A stretch of 64,000 nucleotides of DNA from assembly GCF_015354575.1 (NCBI RefSeq), contig NZ_JACAFQ010000017.1:99571-163570 (forward strand). The letters run 5' to 3'. Position numbers and translations under genes: made by a program. Positions within the stretch are counted from its first letter, which is position 1. Each line of letters opens with the position of its first letter. Origin of the DNA: Pseudomonas sp. UFMG81. Its GTDB lineage: Bacteria > Pseudomonadota > Gammaproteobacteria > Pseudomonadales > Pseudomonadaceae. Shown here piece by piece: positions 38,553-47,026 of this stretch. The notes under the pieces were generated by a model. That model saw only the letters and a list, made by a program, of their open reading frames with translations. It did not search any database and had not been told where the DNA came from.

Positions 38553-39485
38553 ATGTATCTGGTGTGTGGCGAGGCCCTGTTCGATGTGTTCAGCCAGGAA
38601 AACAGCACCCGCAGCAGCGAGCTGGGGTTGACCGCGATTGCCGGCGGGTCGCCGTTCAACGTTGCGGTCGGCCTGCGTCGGCTGGGCGTGGAATCGGCGA
38701 TGTTCGGCGGATTGTCCAGCGACTACCTCGGTGCCCGGCTGCGCCGGGTGCTGGAAGAGGAACGGGTGGACTGCCGCTATGTTGTGACCAGCGATGCGCC
38801 GACCACGCTGGCCATGGTTGGGCTGGATGCCGGTGGCTCGGCGCATTATCAGTTTCGCGGTGAAGGGTGTGCGGATCGGCAGGTGAAGCTGGAGCATCTG
38901 CCGGAGCTGGATGAGCGTGTGCGAGGGGTGCATGTGGGGTCGTACACCCTGGTGGTGAAGCCGGTGGCCGATACGCTGATGGCGCTGGTGGAGCGCGAGC
39001 GGGACCGGCGGTTGATCAGCCTTGATCCGAATGTGCGGCTCAATCCGCAGCCGGATGTGGCGCTGTGGCGGCGGCAGGTGGAAGCGTTTGCTGCACATGC
39101 GCATGTGATCAAGGCCAGTGATGAAGACCTCGCCCTGCTCTATCCAGGTCGGGAAACTCGTGATGTGGCCCGTGGCTGGCTTAACGAACGCTGCCGGTTG
39201 GTTTTCGTTACCCATGGGGCAGATGGCGCCAGCGTGCATTGCGCGCATGGCTCATGGCAGCGTCCGGCGGATACCTCGTTGCCAGTGCGCGATACCGTGG
39301 GTGCCGGCGATACGTTCCAAGCCGCCGTGCTCGCCTACCTCGCCCGCCTTGGCGCCGACACCCCGGCCAGGGTGACGATGCTCGATCGCGCGACCCTCGA
39401 TGCTCTGCTCGACTTCGCCATCCGTGCCGCCGCGATCACCTGCTCCCGGGTCGGGCCAGACCTGCCGTTCGAGCACGAGGTGTGA
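38553..39485 (+). CDS. mtlZ: Fructokinase (PfkB family)
   Basis: The product is 310 aa, a ribokinase/PfkB-type sugar kinase. It opens CGEALFDVF, has the GGSPFNVAVGLRRLG substrate block, and carries the catalytic signature DTVGAGDTFQAAVLA with Asp as base. It phosphorylates fructose made from mannitol or sorbitol, completing the pathway. The start at 38553 follows GGAG; an in-frame TTG at 38541 is less likely. Confidence 0.94.
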   Translation: MYLVCGEALFDVFSQENSTRSSELGLTAIAGGSPFNVAVGLRRLGVESAMFGGLSSDYLGARLRRVLEEERVDCRYVVTSDAPTTLAMVGLDAGGSAHYQFRGEGCADRQVKLEHLPELDERVRGVHVGSYTLVVKPVADTLMALVERERDRRLISLDPNVRLNPQPDVALWRRQVEAFAAHAHVIKASDEDLALLYPGRETRDVARGWLNERCRLVFVTHGADGASVHCAHGSWQRPADTSLPVRDTVGAGDTFQAAVLAYLARLGADTPARVTMLDRATLDALLDFAIRAAAITCSRVGPDLPFEHEV

Positions 39486-40039
39486 TCCACACGCGCAAGG
39501 CCATGCCGCCCCTTCGCCACGCCGCAGGGCGGGACTGGATTCAGTTGGGGTCGAGGAACAATGGCGTTAAATGCCGGGAAAGATGACGCCGGATGCTATC
39601 GACCTTGGGATCAATTGCCGGCTAAGCACACGTGCGATAGAACGCCTCGCCGGCATCGGTCAGGGGAAGGCAGTTCGGATACGACGTTCCATATTGAGAA
39701 TGTAAGTTTCTGCATGCCTCAGATCGCCTACGTCAGGGCTGGAGGCAACCAAGCGTATGTGAAGCCCCCGGCAGATGGTAGAAGCAACTCGCATCGGGCA
39801 ACTTTCGCCCCGAGGCTGTCAATTGAGCACATAGCCAGCTATTGGTCCTGCAATTATTTGCTTTTGATAATCAGGCCATAGCCCACATGAAGCCCGATAC
39901 AATCAAATGCAGCAGTATATTTGATGCCGGAGTACGGGTTTTCGGATGAAGGTGCACTCAAGGAATACCTCAAGGTAAAAATTTGGCCGGATCGTTAGCG
40001 TACGTCGGGTTATATCTTCTACTACTTGGCCAACAGCAA
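39486..40039. other. Gene-poor stretch with decayed coding remnants
   Basis: No intact gene is seen. On the minus strand at 39622-39660 the frame reads LPLTDAGEAFYRTCA then stop. This resembles the end of a LysR-type helix-turn-helix (LTEAGEAFY), and the segment just upstream (ERRIRT) is out of frame with it. A separate minus-strand frame at 39854-39994 reads YSLSAPSSENPYSGIKYTAAFDC ... without a start. Both look like leftovers of degraded genes. Confidence 0.35.
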
Positions 40040-40903
40040 TTAGTCCACCAATCGACTTAGCAGCCGGTGCCCGTCAACTGTAACCTCCACCATCGCAGAC
40101 AGCATGACGCTGTCTGCACCATCCTGAGTGAGGATTGTCCAAAAATCAGGCGGCTGAAACCGCACCCCGAAGGCACCTGCCTTCGCAATCACATAAATGT
40201 TCAGCACCTGCCCTGGTTGCATGAGGGGGTCATCGTTTATGTTGCCCTTGTAACCCAGCACCTGAGGTTCCTGAATGCGCGACTGCCCCATGGCATAGCC
40301 CGCGAGTTCATGAATCGCAACCGCCTGGTTGGCATCAAGCACCTCTTGAATGGCCTGGCCCACATTGAACAGCCGCTCGCCAGCACGAACCTGATCAATG
40401 CCACCGCGCAACGCTCTGCGGGCTGTTGCCAACAGCTGACGCTGCTGTTCGGTGGCGTTGGCGGTGGCAAATGTCCAAACCTGGGCGACATGGGCCTGGG
40501 CTGATGCGGCAACCAACTCAACTTTGACCAAGGCTGCGCTCGGGAATGGCGTATCAGTAGGCAGTGCGTTACCCACTTGGCTGTTCACCGAAACCGGCAC
40601 TGCTGCCGTGTAGCCTTTGTAGCCCACTAGCATTGGTAGCCAGCCGTAGTGTTCGAACTGCGTCAATACGTAACGTTGAATCGCCGCACCGCTGCCGCCC
40701 TCACGGATCATCGGCTTGACCTTGAGTAACAGGTCACTGGCCAACGGTGCGAGCCGAGCCTCCTCGACAAGAATTGTCGAGCTATCTAGTTGAGTGATGC
40801 CGACCGCACGGGCGCGATTAGCTTCGGCATAATTCTCGAGTGACGACTCTATGGCGAAAATATTCACGCAATAGAACAACAGCAATATCCCTATGCTTCT
40901 CAA
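40040..40903 (-). CDS. Exported, catalytically dead methionine-aminopeptidase-fold protein
   Basis: The product is 287 aa. A signal peptide (about 1-18, MRSIGILLLFYCVNIFA) is followed by a domain that aligns along its length with type I methionine aminopeptidase: GYKGYTAAVPVSVNSQVGNALPTD, RAGERLFNVGQAIQEVLDA, EPQVLGYKG, LMQPGQVLNIY. All five metal ligands are changed: Asp97 to Glu129, Asp108 to Ala140, His171 to Tyr203, Glu204 to Tyr237, Glu235 to Ser269 (E. coli numbering first). His79 is also replaced, by Asn112. The protein cannot be a classical aminopeptidase and may instead bind peptides or a ligand in the periplasm. GC content is below that of the core genes. Confidence 0.7.
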   Translation of the reverse strand: MRSIGILLLFYCVNIFAIESSLENYAEANRARAVGITQLDSSTILVEEARLAPLASDLLLKVKPMIREGGSGAAIQRYVLTQFEHYGWLPMLVGYKGYTAAVPVSVNSQVGNALPTDTPFPSAALVKVELVAASAQAHVAQVWTFATANATEQQRQLLATARRALRGGIDQVRAGERLFNVGQAIQEVLDANQAVAIHELAGYAMGQSRIQEPQVLGYKGNINDDPLMQPGQVLNIYVIAKAGAFGVRFQPPDFWTILTQDGADSVMLSAMVEVTVDGHRLLSRLVD

Positions 40904-41048
40904 AATTTAACTCCTTGGCTGTACGCTCAGCATGATGATAACTGGCCCCACTGAAGCGGCTTGGATGAATATTCCTCGGCTACGCTTGATCTCACTCATC
41001 AGAGCGACCCTGCACTGCAATCGCTCAGCAAGCGTAGGAGAAGTGACA

Positions 41049-41750
41049 ATGCTCCCGACTATCGTGAAGAAAACGCTCGTACTGACAGCACTGTTGCTGG
41101 CTGCGTCGTCAGCTGTTGCCCGTGATGACTTGATCGCCATCGACATTCTCATACAGCCCAGCGCGAAAATGGTCGAAGAGGCCGGTAAATGGAATGGTTT
41201 GATGCGCGAGCAAAGCCCAAACGGCTTCGAACTGGACGCAGAGCACGCCCCGCACATTACCTTGCTCCAGTTGTACATTGCGCAAACTGACCTGCCGAAG
41301 GTTGTGGCAGCCGTTGACAGCGTGAAGTCAAAGAACAACCTGGGCAGTCTCGAAATGACGGCAACTGGGCTGTACCACATTCCGAATGGCAACGAAGGTT
41401 TGGCTGGTATCGTTATCGAGCCGGCCGAACGTTTGAGCCAGTTGCAGCAAGCGGTCATCGATGGCGCGGGCCAGTATGCGGTCAAGGACGGCGATGTCTC
41501 GGCCTTCGTGCCCGACAAGTCTGGTGTCGCCTTCCCCACGGCCCTGTTCGCGTACGTCGACACGTTCATCCCCAACCAGACCGGTGACAGATACAAACCA
41601 CACGTGACGATCGGCGTTGCACCGCTCGATTGGCTCAAGGCGCTTGAAAAGAAGCCATTCGATCGTTTCACCTTTGGCGCCAAAAACATTGCGATATATC
41701 AGCTTGGTAATTACGGCACGGCTTCAAAGCGTCTGGACAACAGTCACTAA
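41049..41750 (+). CDS. Exported 2H-phosphoesterase-superfamily protein
   Basis: The product is 233 aa with a signal peptide ending AVARDD. Two HxT motifs are present, H69-I-T71 (APHITLLQ) and H185-V-T187 (KPHVTIGV). They sit in the symmetrical positions used by 2H phosphoesterases and RNA ligase-like enzymes, which cut cyclic phosphates or 2'-5' linkages. Export to the periplasm is unusual for this fold. The start has AGGAG upstream. The gene is divergent from the dead aminopeptidase-fold gene and shares its lower GC. Confidence 0.75.
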   Translation: MLPTIVKKTLVLTALLLAASSAVARDDLIAIDILIQPSAKMVEEAGKWNGLMREQSPNGFELDAEHAPHITLLQLYIAQTDLPKVVAAVDSVKSKNNLGSLEMTATGLYHIPNGNEGLAGIVIEPAERLSQLQQAVIDGAGQYAVKDGDVSAFVPDKSGVAFPTALFAYVDTFIPNQTGDRYKPHVTIGVAPLDWLKALEKKPFDRFTFGAKNIAIYQLGNYGTASKRLDNSH

Positions 41751-41976
41751 ATTGCCGACACCTGATGGACGCTGTGGGTCGAAAGTGGCCATCCGAAGTT
41801 CACCATTTGCAGATCAGTTGGGTGCGAGCATCTGACCATCATCCCCTAAAGGTAAATGGCCCTGAGCAGCCCTCAAGCACGGCTTTCGATGCACTATGCA
41901 GCCCGCGAAACCTAATCAACATTTCGGTGGCGCAAAAAGTGGGGTAAATTTTTATCAGCGGCAAAATGCGAAGGCA

Positions 41977-42014
41977 TAAAAAAATCCAGTCACCGCTAGG
42001 TGACTGGATTTTTT
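41977..42014. terminator. Bidirectional terminator between the 2H gene region and tRNA-Pro
   Basis: The stem AATCCAGTCACC/GGTGACTGGATT with a GCTA loop has an A-run on one side and a T-run on the other, so it can stop transcripts from both directions. It lies 10 bp past the tRNA 3' end. Confidence 0.88.
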
Positions 42015-42023
42015 GGAGTATTT

Positions 42024-42100
42024 TGGTCGGGACGGAGTGATTCGAACACTCGACCCCTTGCACCCCATGCAAGTGCGCTACCGGGCTGCGCTACGCCCCG
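42024..42100 (-). tRNA. tRNA-Pro, anticodon GGG
   Basis: The 77-nt cloverleaf starts CGGGGC and ends GTCCCGACCA with CCA encoded. The anticodon loop is AT-GGG-GT within TTGC/GCAA, and the T-loop is GTTCGAATC. It reads CCC and CCU proline codons. Confidence 0.95.
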
Positions 42101-42199
42101 ACATCATTCTCGATACCGCTGAGAACGTTGAAGAATTTAACCTAACCTTTTGAATAATGGAAGCTTTTTTTCAAAAATTTCCACTCGTCGCCAACCAGG

Positions 42200-42556
42200 T
42201 CACTTCTTCAACACCACCAACACATCCTCCAACTCGGCAATCATCTGCCGAATCAGCTGCTTGTACTGGCTGGACTCATCCTTGACCTCATCACTGGAGA
42301 GCCGCAGCCGCGCCCCGCCAATGGTAAAGCCCTGGTCATACAGCAAAGCGCGGATCTGGCGGATCATCAGCACGTCTTGGCGTTGATAATACCGCCGGTT
42401 GCCGCGGCGCTTCACCGGGTTGAGCTGCGGAAATTCCTGCTCCCAGTAGCGCAGCACGTGCGGCTTTACCGCACAGAGCTCGCTGACTTCACCGATGGTG
42501 AAGTAGCGTTTGCCCGGGATGGGGGGCAGCTCGTCGTTATGGCTTGGTTCCAGCAT
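42200..42556 (-). CDS. MerR-family regulator downstream of ihfA
   Basis: The product is 118 aa, a compact MerR protein. The winged helix-turn-helix is KRYFTIGEVSELCAVKPHVLRYWEQEFPQLNPVKRRGNRRYY, followed by a dimerisation helix and no metal-binding C-terminus. A MerR gene at this place (after ihfA, before tRNA-Pro) is conserved in Pseudomonas; its ligand is unknown. It overlaps ihfA by 20 bp, so it is translationally linked to the pheT operon. Confidence 0.92.
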   Translation of the reverse strand: MLEPSHNDELPPIPGKRYFTIGEVSELCAVKPHVLRYWEQEFPQLNPVKRRGNRRYYQRQDVLMIRQIRALLYDQGFTIGGARLRLSSDEVKDESSQYKQLIRQMIAELEDVLVVLKK

Positions 42557-42839
42557 AGGCCTCTACCCGGGCTTTCAGCTTCTGCCCTGGACGAAAGGTG
42601 ACGACGCGGCGTGCGGTGATCGGGATCTCTTCCCCGGTCTTGGGGTTGCGGCCCGGCCGCTGGCGTTTGTCGCGAAGGTCGAAGTTGCCGAAACCGGACA
42701 ACTTGACCTGCTCGTTGTCTTCAAGCGCGTGCCGAATTTCTTCGAAAAACAGCTCGACCAGCTCCTTGGCCTCTCGCTTGTTGAGCCCCAGCTCCTCGTA
42801 CAGCCTTTCGGCCATCTCAGCTTTCGTCAGAGCACCCAT
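42537..42839 (-). CDS. ihfA: Integration host factor subunit alpha
   Basis: The product is 100 aa, DNA-bending HU/IHF family. It carries the GRNPKTGEEIPITARRVVTFRPGQKLK arm that intercalates in the minor groove, and opens MGALTKAEMAERLYEELGLNKREAKELVE. With IhfB it bends DNA by over 160 degrees and acts in sigma-54 transcription, recombination and replication. Placement after pheT is the standard gamma-proteobacterial order. Confidence 0.97.
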   Translation of the reverse strand: MGALTKAEMAERLYEELGLNKREAKELVELFFEEIRHALEDNEQVKLSGFGNFDLRDKRQRPGRNPKTGEEIPITARRVVTFRPGQKLKARVEAYAGTKP

Positions 42840-42843
42840 GCCG

Positions 42844-45225
42844 TTATTTCCTTAACGTGGTGTTCAACCTTTGTTCGAGCGAGGCGAGGATAGATTGCAG
42901 GGTTTCGTTCACCTCATCGTCGTTAAGAGTGCGCGATGGATGTTGCCAGGTCAAGCCGACGGCCAGGCTTTTTCTATCAGGATCAATGCCTTTACCCTGG
43001 TAGACGTCAAACAGCCTGAGGTCTGTGAGCCATTCGCCGGCATTGTCACGAATTACTTCAAGCACGGCGCTGGAAGCAACATCACGGCCTGCGATCAAGG
43101 CCAGGTCACGACGGGTTTCCGGGAACTTGGACAGTTCGCTGAACTTCGGCAGGCGGCCTTCGACGACATCACCGAGTACCAGCTCGAAGACATACACCGG
43201 GCGGTCGAGGCCGAGGGTCTTGGCCAGCTCGGGGTGGATGGCGCCGAGGTAGCCGACTTCCTTGCCGTCGCGCTCGATGCGGGCAGTCTGGCCGGGGTGC
43301 AGGGCTGGGTGCTTGCCGGCGACGAAGGTGAAGTCGCTCAGGGCGCCCGAGTAGCCCAGCAGGGCTTCCACGTCGGCTTTGACGTCGAAGAAGTCGAGGC
43401 CGTCGCGGCCGTTGGCCCAGCCTTCGGGCAGGCGGCTGCCGGTGACGACGCCGGCGATCATCGGCTGCTGCTTGAGGTCACCCAGCTGGCCGACGAAGCG
43501 CAGGCCGCTTTCGAACAGGCGCACGCGGTCTTGCTGGCGGTTGAGGTTGTGCTGCATCGCCTTGACCAGGCCCGGCCACAGCGAGGCGCGCATGGCGGCC
43601 ATGTCGTTGGAGATCGGGTTGGCCAGCAGCAGCGGCTCGACACCTGGGGTGAACAGCTCGAACAGTTTCGGGTCGATGAAGCTGTAGGTGATCGCTTCCT
43701 GGTAGCCGCGGGCGACCAGCAGGCGGCGCAGGTTCGGCAGCTCGCCGCGGGTCTCTGGGCGAGCCTGAGGTGCGAGGCGGGCCTGCGGGTAGCGCACCGG
43801 CAGGTTGTTGTAACCGTACAGGCGGGCCAGCTCTTCGATCAGGTCGACTTCCAGGCTGATGTCGAAGCGGTGGCTTGGGACGCTGACGGTCCACTGCCCT
43901 GCCCCACTGGCGCTGGTGGTCAGCTCCAGGGCGTTGAGCAGTTGCTCGACCTGGGCGGCTTGCATTTGCATGCCGAGCATCTGGGTGATGCGTTCGTCGC
44001 GCAGGGTGATCGGCGCGATGTTCGGCAGGTGCTGCTCGCTCACGGCTTCGACTATGGGGCCTGCTTCGCCGCCGACGATGTCCAGCACCAGGGCGGTGGC
44101 GCGCTCCATGGCTTCACGGGCCAGTTGCGAATCCACGCCGCGCTCGTAGCGGTGCGAGGCGTCGGTGTGCAGGCCGTAGGAGCGGGCCTTGCCGGCGACG
44201 GAGATCGGCTCGAAGAAGGCGCTTTCCAGGAACAGGTCGCGGGTCTTCTCGGTGTTGACGCCACTGTGCTCGCCGCCCATCACGCCGGCGATGGCCAGGG
44301 CGCGGGTATGGTCGGCGATCACCAGGGTGTCGGCGCGCAGGGCGACTTCCTGGCCATCGAGGAGGACGAGCTTCTCGCCCTCCTCGGCCATGCGTACCCG
44401 AATGCCACCGTTGATTTCGGCGAGGTCGAAGGCGTGCATCGGCTGGCCGAGTTCGAGCATCACGTAGTTGGTGATGTCGACGGCGGCGTCGATGCTGCGC
44501 ACGTCGCTGCGGCGCAGGCGCTCGACCATCCACAGCGGGGTCGGCTTGCTCAGGTCGACGTTGCGGATGACGCGGCCCAGGTAGCGCGGGCAGGCTGCTG
44601 GAGCACTGACTTCCACCGAGCGCACTTCGTCATGGGCAGGCGCTACGGCCGGCACCACCGGGCGAGTGACCGGCACGTCGTACAGGGCGCTGACGTCGCG
44701 AGCCAGGCCCGCCAGGGACAGGCAGTCGCCACGGTTCGGGGTCAGGCCGATCTCGATGCTGGCGTCGTCCAGGTTCAGGTACTGGCGAATGTCCTGGCCA
44801 ACCGGGGCGTCAGCCGCCAGTTCCAGCAGGCCGTCGTTCTCTTCGCTGATCTGCAGCTCGGCGGCCGAGCACAGCATGCCGAAGGATTCGACGCCGCGCA
44901 GCTTGGCCTTCTTGATCTTGAAGTCGCCCGGCAGTTCGGCACCGATCATGGCGAACGGGATCTTGATGCCTGGGCGGGCGTTGGGGGCGCCGCAGACCAC
45001 CTGGAAGGTTTCCGCGCCGCTGCTTACCTGGCACACACGCAGTTTGTCGGCGTCCGGGTGTTGTTCGGTGGTGAGGATCTCGCCCACCACGATGCCGCTG
45101 AACTGGCCGGCAGCGGGGGTCACGCTGTCGACTTCGAGGCCGGCCATGGACAGGCGGGCGACCAGTTCGTCACGGGAGACTTGCGGGTTTACCCAACCGC
45201 GCAGCCACTGTTCACTGAATTTCAT
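42844..45225 (-). CDS. pheT: Phenylalanyl-tRNA synthetase beta subunit
   Basis: The product is 793 aa, normal length. It has an N-terminal tRNA-binding EMAP-like domain (GIVVGEILTTEQHPDADKLRVCQV), the B3/4 editing domain, B5, the catalytic-like core, and a C-terminal FDX-ACB anticodon-binding domain (LPKFSELSKFPETRRDLALI). It forms alpha2beta2 with PheS. The stop is 4 bp before ihfA. Confidence 0.97.
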   Translation of the reverse strand: MKFSEQWLRGWVNPQVSRDELVARLSMAGLEVDSVTPAAGQFSGIVVGEILTTEQHPDADKLRVCQVSSGAETFQVVCGAPNARPGIKIPFAMIGAELPGDFKIKKAKLRGVESFGMLCSAAELQISEENDGLLELAADAPVGQDIRQYLNLDDASIEIGLTPNRGDCLSLAGLARDVSALYDVPVTRPVVPAVAPAHDEVRSVEVSAPAACPRYLGRVIRNVDLSKPTPLWMVERLRRSDVRSIDAAVDITNYVMLELGQPMHAFDLAEINGGIRVRMAEEGEKLVLLDGQEVALRADTLVIADHTRALAIAGVMGGEHSGVNTEKTRDLFLESAFFEPISVAGKARSYGLHTDASHRYERGVDSQLAREAMERATALVLDIVGGEAGPIVEAVSEQHLPNIAPITLRDERITQMLGMQMQAAQVEQLLNALELTTSASGAGQWTVSVPSHRFDISLEVDLIEELARLYGYNNLPVRYPQARLAPQARPETRGELPNLRRLLVARGYQEAITYSFIDPKLFELFTPGVEPLLLANPISNDMAAMRASLWPGLVKAMQHNLNRQQDRVRLFESGLRFVGQLGDLKQQPMIAGVVTGSRLPEGWANGRDGLDFFDVKADVEALLGYSGALSDFTFVAGKHPALHPGQTARIERDGKEVGYLGAIHPELAKTLGLDRPVYVFELVLGDVVEGRLPKFSELSKFPETRRDLALIAGRDVASSAVLEVIRDNAGEWLTDLRLFDVYQGKGIDPDRKSLAVGLTWQHPSRTLNDDEVNETLQSILASLEQRLNTTLRK

Positions 45226-45256
45226 GCTGTTCTCCTAGAATTTGCGTCGATTGGGC

Positions 45257-46273
45257 CTAGCGGAATTGCGCCAGGAACCGCAGGTCGTTGTCGAAGAACA
45301 GACGCAAATCGTTGACGCCATAGCGCAGCATGGCCAGGCGCTCGGCGCCCATGCCGAAGGCAAAGCCCTGGAATTCTTCCGGGTCGATGCCGGACATGCG
45401 CAGCACGCTCGGGTGGACCATGCCGCAGCCCATCACTTCCAGCCAGCCGGTCTGCTTGCACACGCGGCAGCCGTTGCCGGAACACATCACGCACTGGATG
45501 TCGACTTCGGCGCTCGGCTCGGTGAAGGGGAAGAACGACGGGCGGAAGCGCACGGCCAGTTCTTTCTCGAAGAACACCCGCAGGAACTCTTCGATGGTGC
45601 CCTTGAGGTCGGCGAAGTTGATGCCGCGATCGATCAGCAGGCCTTCGACCTGGTGGAACATCGGCGAGTGGGTGATATCCGAATCACAACGGTACACGCG
45701 GCCCGGGCAGACAATGCGGATCGGCGGTTGCGTGGATTCCATGGTGCGCACCTGGACCGGCGAGGTGTGGGTGCGCAGCAGCATGTTGGCATTGAAATAG
45801 AAGGTGTCGTGCATCGCCCGGGCCGGGTGGTGGCCGGGGATGTTGAGCGCTTCGAAGTTGTGGTAGTCGTCTTCGACCTCGGGGCCTTCGGCGATGCCGT
45901 AGCCAATGTGGGTGAAGAACTGCTCGATGCGCTCGAGGGTACGGGTGATCGGGTGCAGCCCGCCGGTGGTCTGGCCACGGCCTGGCAGGGTGACGTCGAT
46001 GCATTCGGCGGCCAGGCGAGCGTTGAGCTCGGCCTCTTCAAAGGCGGCCTTGCGTGCGTTGAGCACGTCGGTGACGCGTTCCTTGGCGTCGTTGATCAGC
46101 GCGCCAACCTTGGGGCGCTCTTCGGCTGGCAGGTTGCCCAGGGTCTTCATCACCTGGGTCAGCTCGCCTTTCTTGCCGAGATATTGGACCCGGATCTGTT
46201 CCAGGGTAGTGATGTCTTCAGCGCGTTCCACGGCCTCGAGGGCTTGGGCGACCAGCGCGTCCAGGTTTTCCAT
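45257..46273 (-). CDS. pheS: Phenylalanyl-tRNA synthetase alpha subunit
   Basis: The product is 338 aa, the class II catalytic subunit. An N-terminal coiled coil binds tRNA. Motif 2 region is TSPVQVRTMESTQPPIRIVCPGRVYR and motif 3 is GFAFGMGAERLAMLRYG. The Ala position of the phenylalanine pocket lies in this motif 3 segment. It is followed 31 bp later by pheT. Confidence 0.97.
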   Translation of the reverse strand: MENLDALVAQALEAVERAEDITTLEQIRVQYLGKKGELTQVMKTLGNLPAEERPKVGALINDAKERVTDVLNARKAAFEEAELNARLAAECIDVTLPGRGQTTGGLHPITRTLERIEQFFTHIGYGIAEGPEVEDDYHNFEALNIPGHHPARAMHDTFYFNANMLLRTHTSPVQVRTMESTQPPIRIVCPGRVYRCDSDITHSPMFHQVEGLLIDRGINFADLKGTIEEFLRVFFEKELAVRFRPSFFPFTEPSAEVDIQCVMCSGNGCRVCKQTGWLEVMGCGMVHPSVLRMSGIDPEEFQGFAFGMGAERLAMLRYGVNDLRLFFDNDLRFLAQFR

Positions 46274-46294
46274 GTACAGACTCCAGATACGAAA

Positions 46295-46328
46295 ATAGGG
46301 GAAGAGCTTTTGAAGGCTCTTCCCCTAT
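46295..46328 (-). terminator. Hairpin between rplT and pheS (terminator or attenuator)
   Basis: The 13-bp perfect stem ATAGGGGAAGAGC/GCTCTTCCCCTAT has an 8-nt loop and is followed on the minus strand by TTTTCG, only 22 nt from the pheS start. In E. coli pheST is controlled by attenuation; whether a leader peptide exists here was not established. Confidence 0.7.
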
Positions 46329-46384
46329 CCGATGACGTTTTACACCCGACGGCGCAGGCGCCGCCGGATGATTGTCGTGGGTAC

Positions 46385-46741
46385 TTAAGCCAGTACGGCT
46401 TTAGCCTTCTCGACAATCGCAGCAAACGCCGCTTTTTCGTTCACTGCCAGATCAGCCAGAACCTTACGGTCGATTTCGATCGACGCTTTTTTCAGGCCAG
46501 CAATCAGACGGCTGTAGGACAGGCCGTTGGTGCGGGCACCGGCGTTGATACGAGCGATCCACAGTGCGCGGAACTGACGCTTCTTCTGGCGACGGTCGCG
46601 GTAGGCGTATTGGCCTGCCTTGATGACCGCTTGCTTGGCTACACGGAATACGCGCGAACGTGCACCGTAGTAACCTTTAGCCAGTTTCAGAATTTTTTTG
46701 TGACGCTTACGAGCGATAACGCCGCGCTTAACACGAGCCAT
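46385..46741 (-). CDS. rplT: 50S ribosomal protein L20
   Basis: The product is 118 aa, highly basic (MARVKRGVIARKRHKKILK), with the standard YGARSRVFRVAKQAVIKAGQYAYRDRR block. L20 binds 23S rRNA early in assembly and represses the rpmI-rplT mRNA in E. coli. Confidence 0.98.
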   Translation of the reverse strand: MARVKRGVIARKRHKKILKLAKGYYGARSRVFRVAKQAVIKAGQYAYRDRRQKKRQFRALWIARINAGARTNGLSYSRLIAGLKKASIEIDRKVLADLAVNEKAAFAAIVEKAKAVLA

Positions 46742-46768
46742 GAGTAACTTCCTCTATCTTAACCAGAA

Positions 46769-46963
46769 TTAACGAACGCGCAGCATGCGCTCGACTTTTG
46801 CCACGTCAGACGGGTGCAGCAGGCTGGCACCGCGCAGTTGACGCTTACGCTTGGTCGACATTTTGGTCAGGATGTGGCTCTTGAAAGCGTGCTTGTGCTT
46901 GAAGCCGGAAGCCGTCTTCAGGAAGCGCTTTGCAGCACCGCTCTTGGTTTTCATTTTTGGCAT
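46769..46963 (-). CDS. rpmI: 50S ribosomal protein L35
   Basis: The product is 64 aa beginning MPKMKTKSGAAKRF, with the KHKHAFKSHILTKMSTKRKRQLR core. I set the start at 46963, the conserved family start; an in-frame ATG five codons upstream is not conserved. Confidence 0.97.
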   Translation of the reverse strand: MPKMKTKSGAAKRFLKTASGFKHKHAFKSHILTKMSTKRKRQLRGASLLHPSDVAKVERMLRVR

Positions 46964-47026
46964 GTTGGAACTCCGCATTCGAATAAAAATTACACAATAA
47001 TCATCAGGCCTGCCGTGCCCGGGAGA

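Noticed and set aside
39486..42100. Integrated island using tRNA-Pro as attachment site
   Set aside because: The lower GC is suggestive, but no integrase and no repeat of the tRNA 3' end were found in the patch.
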